NCBI GenBank assembly: GCA_022718015.1 | Contig: JAIHZV010000108.1 | Coordinates: forward strand, 1-5,119 | DNA length: 5,119 nt | Origin: Phascolarctobacterium sp. | Lineage (GTDB): Bacteria > Bacillota > Negativicutes > Acidaminococcales > Acidaminococcaceae | Direction: 5' to 3' | In this document: in pieces, positions 1 through 5,119 of the stretch | How the letters are laid out: every line of letters begins with the position of its first letter | How positions within the stretch are numbered: the stretch's first letter is position 1 | Program-made: the position numbers and the translations under genes | Notes under the pieces: generated by a model | Told to the model about the DNA's origin: nothing | The model's database searches: none | The model's input: the letters and a program-made list of their open reading frames with translations, nothing else

Positions 1-2018
1 AAATCCGCCGCACGATTGAAATTCTTTCTCGTCGTAAGAAAAATAACCCTGTGCTCATTGGTGAGCCTGGTGTCGGCAAAACCGCCATTGTTGAAGGTCT
101 GGCAAGACGTATCGTGGCCGGAGATGTGCCGGAAAGCCTGAAAAACAAGACTTTGTATGCTCTGGACCTGGCAGCGCTGGTTGCCGGTGCCAAGTATCGC
201 GGTGAGTTCGAGGAGCGCTTGAAAAAGGTGCTGAAGGCTGTCAGCGAGAGCGCAGGACAGATTATTATGTTCATTGATGAACTGCATACCGTTGTCGGCG
301 CCGGTGCTGCCGAGGGCGCTATGGACGCAGGCAATATCCTCAAGCCGATGCTTGCTCGTGGCGAGCTGCGCTGCATTGGTGCAACGACACTGAACGAGTA
401 CCGCAAATATATTGAAAAGGACAGTGCGCTGGAGCGTCGTTTCCAGCCTGTTATGGTAAAAGAGCCTGGTGTTGAGGATACTATTTCGATTCTGCGTGGT
501 CTGCGCGAACGTTATGAGGTACATCATGGCGTGCGTATTAAAGACGCTGCCCTGGTTGCTGCTGCTGTGCTTTCTGACCGCTATATCAATGACCGTTTTC
601 TGCCGGATAAGGCTATTGACCTGGTAGATGAGGCTGCTGCCCGTTTGCGTACTGAGATTGATTCGCTGCCGACGGAGCTTGACGAAAGCAAACGCCGTAT
701 CCTACAGCTGGAGATTGAAGCGCAGGCTTTGGCGAAGGAGGACGATGCTCAGTCGCAGGACCGTCTGGCAAAGCTCAACGAGGAGCTGGCAAGACTGCGT
801 AAGGAAAACGATGAGCTGGTAAAACGCTGGGATGCAGAGAAGGCTTCTATCGCCCGTGTACGTGAGGTGAAGAAGGAAATCGACGCTGTGAAGAACCAGA
901 TGGAGCAGGCTGAACGCGATTATGACCTGAATAAGCTGGCAGAGCTGAAATATGGACGTCTGCCTGAGCTGCAGAAGGAGCTGGCTAACCTGTCGAAGAA
1001 GGACGAGAACGGCAACGATAACGTGATGCTCAAGGAAGAGGTCGACGAGGAGGATATCGCGAAGGTTGTCAGCACCTGGACCGGTATTCCTGTTGCACGT
1101 CTGGGTACAGGCGAGCGTGAGAAGCTGGTACATCTGGAGGAAATCCTGCACGAGCACGTTATCGGTCAGGACGAGGCAGTGAAGGCTGTCAGCGAGGCAG
1201 TTATCCGTGCGCGTGCCGGTATCAAGGACCCGAACCGTCCGATTGGCTCGTTCATCTTCCTTGGTCCTACTGGTGTCGGCAAGACTGAGCTGGCGAAAAC
1301 CTTGGCTGAGGTGCTCTTTGACGATGAGCGCAATATGATTCGTATTGATATGAGCGAATACATGGAGAAGCATACCGTAGCGCGTCTGATTGGTGCGCCT
1401 CCGGGATATGTTGGCTATGACGAGGGCGGTCAGCTGACCGAGGCAGTCCGCCGCCATCCGTATAGTGTTATTCTGCTGGATGAGATTGAAAAGGCTCATG
1501 CCGATGTCTTCAATGTCTTGCTGCAGGTTCTGGACGATGGCCGTCTGACTGATGGCAAGGGCCGCAATGTCGACTTCAAGAACACCCTGATTATTATGAC
1601 GAGTAACTTGGGCAGCAGCGAGATTATGAAGGCTCAGGGCAGCATGGACAGAGAAAAGCTGCAGCAGATGCTGATGAACTTCTTCCGTCCGGAGTTCCTG
1701 AACCGTGTTGATGATATAGTAGTCTTCAAGCCGCTGCAGGCTGAACAGATTAAAGAAATCGTCAAACTGGTACTCAAGGAGCTTGGCGAACGCCTGAACA
1801 AGCAGCTGGAGCTGACGCTGACCTATACTGACGAGGCTGTCGCTTATCTGGCGAAGGCTGGCTTTGACCCTGCGTTTGGTGCTCGTCCGCTGAAGCGTCT
1901 GATTGTCCATACGGTAGAAAATATCCTGGGCAAGAAGATTGTGGCAGGCGAAATCAAAAACGGCGAAAAGGTCGAGGTTGTGCTTGCTGATGACGCCATC
2001 GACGTTGTTGTAAAATAA
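1..2018 (+). CDS. clpB: ATP-dependent chaperone ClpB (Hsp100 disaggregase), 5' end cut off by the window
   Basis: ClpB is a cytosolic hexameric AAA+ machine that threads aggregated proteins through its pore, working with DnaK. The first complete codon is at position 3, and 671 residues precede the TAA at 2016-2018. Numbering from that codon, NBD1 has Walker A GEPGVGKT (20-27), Walker [11 protein letters not shown] (87-96) and an arginine-finger region ALERRFQP. Residues about 220-330 form the charged, heptad-rich coiled-coil middle domain that separates ClpB from ClpA and ClpX. NBD2 has Walker A GPTGVGKT (421-428), the pore-loop motif GYVGYDEGG (468-476), Walker [10 protein letters not shown] (489-497) and sensor-2 GARPLKR (626-632). 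ClpB proteins run about 860 residues, so roughly 190 residues (N-domain and start of NBD1) lie upstream. All motifs are intact, so the gene should be functional. Its promoter is outside the window, so heat-shock control cannot be judged. A strong terminator follows 18 bases after the stop. Confidence 0.97.
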   Translation, partial: IRRTIEILSRRKKNNPVLIGEPGVGKTAIVEGLARRIVAGDVPESLKNKTLYALDLAALVAGAKYRGEFEERLKKVLKAVSESAGQIIMFIDELHTVVGAGAAEGAMDAGNILKPMLARGELRCIGATTLNEYRKYIEKDSALERRFQPVMVKEPGVEDTISILRGLRERYEVHHGVRIKDAALVAAAVLSDRYINDRFLPDKAIDLVDEAAARLRTEIDSLPTELDESKRRILQLEIEAQALAKEDDAQSQDRLAKLNEELARLRKENDELVKRWDAEKASIARVREVKKEIDAVKNQMEQAERDYDLNKLAELKYGRLPELQKELANLSKKDENGNDNVMLKEEVDEEDIAKVVSTWTGIPVARLGTGEREKLVHLEEILHEHVIGQDEAVKAVSEAVIRARAGIKDPNRPIGSFIFLGPTGVGKTELAKTLAEVLFDDERNMIRIDMSEYMEKHTVARLIGAPPGYVGYDEGGQLTEAVRRHPYSVILLDEIEKAHADVFNVLLQVLDDGRLTDGKGRNVDFKNTLIIMTSNLGSSEIMKAQGSMDREKLQQMLMNFFRPEFLNRVDDIVVFKPLQAEQIKEIVKLVLKELGERLNKQLELTLTYTDEAVAYLAKAGFDPAFGARPLKRLIVHTVENILGKKIVAGEIKNGEKVEVVLADDAIDVVVK

Positions 2019-2036
2019 AATAAGCTGTGAGGCTTG

Positions 2037-2083
2037 GCGCACTCTCTGCTGCCGTGAAAACGGCGGCATGGGGTGCGCTTTTT
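2037..2083 (+). terminator. Intrinsic terminator of clpB
   Basis: An outer stem GCGCAC (2037-2042) pairs with GTGCGC (2073-2078). An inner stem TGCTGCCGT (2047-2055) pairs with ACGGCGGCA (2060-2068), with one G-U pair and a GAAA tetraloop (2056-2059). The four bases between the stems on each side form mostly wobble or C-G pairs with one mismatch. Five T residues follow (2079-2083). There is no A-run directly before the hairpin, so it should work only for rightward transcription. It separates clpB from the purine genes. Confidence 0.93.
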
Positions 2084-2096
2084 GTGTGTACGGACA

Positions 2097-2140
2097 TTTT
2101 CCGAACGATTTTCTAGAAAACTGTTAAAAAGTTCACATTT
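2097..2140 (+). promoter_or_regulatory. Pair of inverted PurBox-like operator sequences upstream of the purE promoter
   Basis: The B. subtilis/L. lactis PurR site is described as AWWWCCGAACWWT. TTTTCCGAACGAT at 2097-2109 carries the full CCGAAC core, with one off-consensus base after it. A second, inverted and weaker copy lies at 2128-2140 (AAAGTTCACATTT), which reads GTGAAC on the other strand and keeps only GAAC of the core. The boxes are 18 bases apart, close to the 16-17 I recall for B. subtilis PurR operators. The first box is centred about 76 bases before the predicted transcription start, similar to the position known for PurR activation in L. lactis. A 12-base palindrome, TTTTCTAGAAAA (2109-2120), lies between the boxes. 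Whether this organism has a PurR of that type, and whether it activates or represses, is inference. Confidence 0.6.
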
Positions 2141-2144
2141 TTAT

Positions 2145-2173
2145 TTGACGCGCTCGCTTCTCATTGGTATAAT
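2145..2173 (+). promoter_or_regulatory. Sigma-A (housekeeping) promoter of the purEFM cluster
   Basis: The -35 element is TTGACG (2145-2150) and the -10 element is a perfect TATAAT (2168-2173), separated by exactly 17 bases. TG at 2165-2166, one base before the -10, makes it an extended -10 promoter. Transcription should start near A2180. This leaves an untranslated leader of about 110 bases before purE. The near-consensus sequence suggests high basal strength that is trimmed by the upstream PurBox-like sites and the leader hairpin. Confidence 0.88.
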
Positions 2174-2198
2174 TATAGTACATCAACGAAGGTGAGGT

Positions 2199-2262
2199 GC
2201 CCGGGAAAGGATTTGCTTACAATATTATGTAGAAAGCTGCTTTGACTCGGGCTTTGTTTTTT
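2199..2262 (+). terminator. Leader hairpin with T-rich tract: candidate transcription attenuator before purE
   Basis: GCCCGGG (2199-2205) pairs with CTCGGGC (2246-2252), giving 7 bp with one G-U. The helix can continue past a two-base bulge (2244-2245) with AAAG (2206-2209) on CTTT (2240-2243). Beyond a small internal loop, GCTT (2215-2218) pairs with AAGC (2234-2237), and AC (2219-2220) with GT (2229-2230), capped by an eight-base A/T loop. That is about 17 pairs. TTTGTTTTTT (2253-2262) follows at once, as in an intrinsic terminator. It lies inside the predicted transcript, 27 bases before the purE start and just ahead of the AGGAGG site, so it would stop transcription before the operon unless prevented. 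I found no purine, PRPP/ykkC, ZTP (pfl) or tetrahydrofolate riboswitch core around it, and no convincing antiterminator. The ligand or factor is unknown. Confidence 0.62.
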
Positions 2263-2289
2263 CGTAGTAGATATAGGAGGTAGATTTCA

Positions 2290-2811
2290 ATGAAAGTTGC
2301 AATTATCATGGGCAGCAATTCTGATTGGCCTGTACTGGAGGCCGCTGAAAAAACTCTGAAGGATTTTGGTGTTGAGGTTGAGGTTGTTGTTGCTTCTGCT
2401 CACCGCACTCCGGACGTAGTGCAGAATTTCGCTGCCGGCGCTCGTGACCGTGGCGTAGAGGTTATTATTGCAGCAGCTGGTGCCGCAGCTCATCTGGGCG
2501 GTTTTATCGCGGCGTTCACCACTGTTCCTGTCATCGGCATTCCTATCAATGCTACTCCGCTGGGCGGCATGGATGCTCTGCTCAGCTTTGTACAGATGCC
2601 CTCCGGCGTTCCTGTTGCTACTATGGCTATCAACGGCTCTAAGAATGCAGCGCTGTTCGCTATTGAAATTCTTTCGGTGAAATACCCTGAATTAGTGAAA
2701 AAGCTGGCTGATTATCGTGCTGAGATGCGCGAAGAGGTTAGAGCAAAGGGTGAAAAGCTGGCCGCTATGCGTGGCGTTCCTGCGCAGGAATTTAAGGACT
2801 TACATCTTTAA
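2290..2811 (+). CDS. purE: N5-carboxyaminoimidazole ribonucleotide mutase, class I PurE
   Basis: PurE is a cytosolic, normally octameric enzyme that converts N5-CAIR to CAIR in de novo purine synthesis. The 173-residue product has the usual length and all family motifs: GSNSD (8-12, phosphate and nucleotide binding), SAHRTP (36-41, with the catalytic histidine), the glycine/alanine-rich [11 protein letters not shown] loop (61-71), and [10 protein letters not shown] (102-111). The arginine in SAHRTP favours class I (the PurK-dependent mutase) over the class II AIR carboxylases, which tend to have lysine there. PurK is not in the window, so the partner is unverified. The ATG start is supported by AGGAGG at 2275-2280, nine bases upstream, and by the family's standard MKVAIIMGS beginning. 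It is the first gene of the cluster, downstream of a promoter and a likely attenuator. Purine clusters often have purC after purE; here purF follows instead. Confidence 0.97.
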   Translation: MKVAIIMGSNSDWPVLEAAEKTLKDFGVEVEVVVASAHRTPDVVQNFAAGARDRGVEVIIAAAGAAAHLGGFIAAFTTVPVIGIPINATPLGGMDALLSFVQMPSGVPVATMAINGSKNAALFAIEILSVKYPELVKKLADYRAEMREEVRAKGEKLAAMRGVPAQEFKDLHL

Positions 2812-2852
2812 TAGTGGATAGTGAATAGAAACTAACCCCTAACAACTAATAT
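2811..2852 (+). repeat. Heptanucleotide-phased short repeat between purE and purF
   Basis: The purE-purF spacer divides into six units of seven bases without a gap. Three purine-rich units, ATAGTGG, ATAGTGA and ATAGAAA, cover 2811-2831. Three C-rich units, CTAACCC, CTAACAA and CTAATAT, cover 2832-2852. The first base of the array is the last base of the purE stop codon, and the array ends just before the purF ribosome binding site (AAGGAG, 2854-2859). No promoter or terminator is visible in the spacer, so purF is probably cotranscribed with purE. The role, if any, is unknown; it resembles the heptameric simple-sequence repeats seen in some bacterial intergenic regions. Confidence 0.6.
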
Positions 2853-2866
2853 TAAGGAGAAATATT

Positions 2867-4312
2867 GTGGAGCAATTTTTCGAGGAGCAAGATTTTAGTG
2901 AAGACAAGCTGCATGAGGAGTGCGGCGTCTTCGGCATTTTCAGTCATAGCGAGGATGTTGCGCTGAACACCTATTGGGGACTGTATGCGCTGCAGCATCG
3001 CGGTCAGGAAAGCACAGGCATTGTTGTTACTGACGGTCAGAAGATGAAGATTAAAAAGGGCATGGGCCTTGTTGCTGACGTATATAAGGATGGCGTAGGC
3101 GAGCTGCAGGGCTTTGCTGCTATCGGCCATGTGCGTTATTCTACTACCGGCGCCAGTATGCCGTACAATATTCAGCCGCTCAAGGTTTACTTTGACGGCG
3201 GCAACCTGGCACTGAGCCATAACGGCAACCTGACGAATGCCGGACAGCTGCGTGCTAATCTGGCAAAAGAGGGCGCTGTTTTTAATACGACGATTGACAG
3301 CGAGGTTGTGCTGAACCTGATTGCCTACAGTGCACGTAAAACTATTGAAGAGCGCGTTGCTGAGGCTGTTAACCAGATTAAGGGTGCTTTTGGTATCCTG
3401 ATTATGACTGACAACAAGATTATCGCTGTGCGTGATCCGTATGGCTTCCGTCCGCTCGTTTTGGGTAAGATGGAAAACGGCTGGTGCGTTGCCTCCGAGT
3501 CTTGTGCCTTCGACCTTGTAGGTGCGGAGCTGGTGCGTGATATTAAGCCGGGCGAAATGATTATCATTGACAGTGATAATGCAGAGCCGCGCAGCATGAT
3601 GTGGGCAGAGAAGCTGCCGGAAAAAACTGCACACTGCATTTTTGAATATGTATATTTTGCGCGTAATGACAGCGTAATTGATGAACAGTCTGTTTATGAC
3701 GCGCGTATCCAGATGGGACGCGAGCTGGCGAAGGAAAACCCTGATATCCATCCGGACATCGTTATTTCTGTTCCCGACAGCGGCACTCCGGCGGCAATCG
3801 GCTATGCTATGGAGGCTGGTGTTCCTTTCCTGGAAGGCCTTACGAAAAACCGTTACGTTGGCCGTACCTTTATCCAGCCGACGCAAAAGCAGCGTGCTAA
3901 CGCAGTACGCCTGAAGCTGAACCCTGTTCGCAGCGTTGTAGCAGGCAAGTCTGTTGTTATGGTCGATGACTCCATCGTTCGCGGCACGACGAGCGGCAAG
4001 ATTGTTAAGCTGCTGAAGGAGGCAGGTGCACGTGAGGTGCATGTATGCATTTCTTCCCCTCCGGTAACGGACAGCTGCTACTATGGCATTGATACCTCCG
4101 AGCGTAAGGAGCTGATCGCTGCTCGCTGCACAGAGGAAGAAATCTGCCGTTATATTGGGGCAGACAGCCTGCATTATATTTCTATGGATGGCATGAAGCG
4201 TGCTATCAACAAGATTAATCCTGACGGCCTGTGCTGCGCTTGCTTCAGTGCAGATTATCCTGATAAGGCAGATGCCGTTATTAAACAAGAACCTGAAAGC
4301 ATTATTGAATAA
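2867..4312 (+). CDS. purF: Amidophosphoribosyltransferase (glutamine PRPP amidotransferase), Fe-S type with propeptide
   Basis: PurF catalyses the first committed step of purine synthesis: PRPP plus glutamine gives phosphoribosylamine, glutamate and pyrophosphate. The 481-residue product starts with GTG, supported by AAGGAG (2854-2859) seven bases upstream. No other Met lies before the nucleophile. Cys19 in EECGVFGIF is the Ntn-hydrolase nucleophile, so residues 1-18 are a propeptide that must be cleaved; B. subtilis has a shorter one of 11. The glutaminase domain shows HRGQES (44-49), HVRYSTTG (88-95) and SHNGNLTN (117-124). The phosphoribosyltransferase domain has the PRPP loop [15 protein letters not shown] (363-377). 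Cys257, Cys404, Cys456 and Cys459 match the four [4Fe-4S] ligands of the Bacillus enzyme. Such clusters make the enzyme oxygen-sensitive and are absent from E. coli PurF. Purine nucleotides inhibit the family. The gene lies 55 bases after purE and 14 before purM, so one operon is likely. Confidence 0.97.
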   Translation: MEQFFEEQDFSEDKLHEECGVFGIFSHSEDVALNTYWGLYALQHRGQESTGIVVTDGQKMKIKKGMGLVADVYKDGVGELQGFAAIGHVRYSTTGASMPYNIQPLKVYFDGGNLALSHNGNLTNAGQLRANLAKEGAVFNTTIDSEVVLNLIAYSARKTIEERVAEAVNQIKGAFGILIMTDNKIIAVRDPYGFRPLVLGKMENGWCVASESCAFDLVGAELVRDIKPGEMIIIDSDNAEPRSMMWAEKLPEKTAHCIFEYVYFARNDSVIDEQSVYDARIQMGRELAKENPDIHPDIVISVPDSGTPAAIGYAMEAGVPFLEGLTKNRYVGRTFIQPTQKQRANAVRLKLNPVRSVVAGKSVVMVDDSIVRGTTSGKIVKLLKEAGAREVHVCISSPPVTDSCYYGIDTSERKELIAARCTEEEICRYIGADSLHYISMDGMKRAINKINPDGLCCACFSADYPDKADAVIKQEPESIIE

Positions 4313-4326
4313 CAGGAGGAAGGCTC

Positions 4327-5119
4327 ATGAGCGAGGAAAAGAAACAACTTACTTATGCTGATGCCGGTGTAGATATTGATGCCGGTAACAAAGCAGTTGA
4401 ATTAATGAAGGACAGCGTGCGTGCTACCTACAGACCTGAGGTTATCGGTGACCTGGGCGGCTTTGGCGGCCTGTTTGCTTTAAACAGCGGCAAATACAAA
4501 GAGCCTGTGCTTGTCAGCGGTACTGACGGCGTAGGCACGAAGCTGAAGCTGGCTTTCATGGCAGATAAGCATGATACTATCGGCCAGGACGCTGTAGCAA
4601 TGTGCGTTAACGATATTCTTGTACAGGGCGCAGAGCCTCTGTTCTTCCTCGACTATATCGCTGTCGACAAGGTTGATTCCCAAAAGGTTGCCAACATCGT
4701 TAAGGGTGTTGCCAATGCCTGCAAGGAAAGCGGCTGTGCTTTAATCGGCGGTGAAACTGCTGAAATGGCCGGCTTCTATGCTAAGGGCGAATACGATATC
4801 GCAGGCTTCTGCGTAGGCGTTGTTGATAAGAGCAAGATGATTACCGGCGACAAGGTAAAGGCTGGCGACGTGCTTCTCGGCCTGCCCTCTAGCGGCGTAC
4901 ATTCCAACGGCTTCTCCCTGGTACGTAAAATCTGCTTCGAGGCTATGGGCTATGACATGCATACCGAGATTCCTGAGTTCGGCTGTACGCTGGGCGAAAA
5001 GCTGCTGACACCGACTCGTCTGTATCCGAAGACCTGCCTGCCGTTAATCGAAAAATTCGACCTGCACGGCATGGTGCATATCACCGGCGGCGGCTTCTAT
5101 GACAATATTCCGCGTATCC
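4327..5119 (+). CDS. purM: Phosphoribosylformylglycinamidine cyclo-ligase (AIR synthetase), 3' end cut off by the window
   Basis: PurM uses ATP to close the imidazole ring of FGAM, giving AIR, the precursor of the PurE substrate. The ATG at 4327 is preceded by AGGAGG (4314-4319) at a seven-base spacing, 14 bases after the purF stop. The window shows 264 residues of an expected total of about 345. Visible motifs are [17 protein letters not shown] at the N-terminus, DLGGFGGLF (42-50), [10 protein letters not shown] (65-74, the ATP-binding region of the PurM/SelD family), [11 protein letters not shown] (87-97), [10 protein letters not shown] (101-110), GGETAEM (141-147), [14 protein letters not shown] (185-198), LLTPTRLY (226-233) and HITGGGF (251-257). 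These agree with PurM throughout, and no frameshift is present. The short gap after purF suggests cotranscription and perhaps translational coupling. Unlike purF, it uses several TTA leucine codons. Confidence 0.97.
   Translation, partial: MSEEKKQLTYADAGVDIDAGNKAVELMKDSVRATYRPEVIGDLGGFGGLFALNSGKYKEPVLVSGTDGVGTKLKLAFMADKHDTIGQDAVAMCVNDILVQGAEPLFFLDYIAVDKVDSQKVANIVKGVANACKESGCALIGGETAEMAGFYAKGEYDIAGFCVGVVDKSKMITGDKVKAGDVLLGLPSSGVHSNGFSLVRKICFEAMGYDMHTEIPEFGCTLGEKLLTPTRLYPKTCLPLIEKFDLHGMVHITGGGFYDNIPRI

Noticed and set aside
702..2069. 455-codon open frame on the minus strand opposite clpB
   Set aside because: It is a codon-register shadow of clpB that ends where clpB uses a CTA codon (702-704), and it starts inside the terminator hairpin.
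2200..2205. CCCGGG palindrome as a separate regulatory dyad
   Set aside because: It is part of the 5' arm of the leader hairpin, and a six-base palindrome alone is not meaningful.
2192..2245. Possible 17-codon leader peptide from GTG at 2192, or an 11-codon one from GTG at 2197
   Set aside because: No properly spaced ribosome binding site is present for either. The purine-rich AAGG/GGTGAG overlaps or abuts the starts, and there is no codon run suggesting translational attenuation.
2180..2262. Known riboswitch upstream of purE (guanine, PRPP, ZTP, tetrahydrofolate) or a T-box
   Set aside because: The conserved core sequences of these classes could not be found by eye. The structure is therefore left as an unclassified leader hairpin.
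2812..2866. Internal promoter for purF
   Set aside because: No TTGACA-like element at a suitable distance from a TATAAT-like element was seen. Cotranscription from the purE promoter is simpler.
2852..4288. 478-codon open frame on the minus strand opposite purF
   Set aside because: It lies in the exact codon register of purF and has no family-like motif or credible ribosome binding site. It is explained by the absence of TTA, CTA and TCA codons in purF.

Overview
This window holds part of a housekeeping region from what looks like an anaerobic Firmicute. My best guess is the Negativicutes (Acidaminococcaceae or Veillonella-like), but that is an impression from protein style, codon use and gene content, not a demonstrated assignment. 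Supporting points are strong AGGAGG-type ribosome binding sites, a Bacillus-type PurF with iron-sulfur cysteines and a propeptide, and a purine gene cluster behind a consensus sigma-A promoter. All real genes are on the + strand.

Positions 1-2018 are the 3' three quarters of clpB, a disaggregase of the Hsp100/AAA+ family. It is followed by a strong intrinsic terminator at 2037-2083. The 271-base gap between clpB and purE is dense with control signals. In order these are the clpB terminator, a pair of inverted PurBox-like sequences (2097-2140), a near-perfect extended -10 promoter (2145-2173), and a transcribed leader of about 110 bases. The leader contains a long imperfect hairpin followed by a T-rich tract (2199-2262), which looks like an attenuator. 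I could not match it to any known riboswitch class.

The promoter drives a purine biosynthesis cluster: purE (2290-2811), purF (2867-4312) and purM (4327 to the window end, truncated). PurF makes phosphoribosylamine from PRPP (first committed step), PurM closes the imidazole ring to give AIR, and PurE produces CAIR from N5-CAIR. The purE-purF gap is a 42-base stretch built from six heptamers, which is unusual. The purC gene often found between purE and purF is absent there.

No mobile element, CRISPR array, tRNA or rRNA was seen. The protein-coding content is ordinary; the second-look material is in the two intergenic regions.
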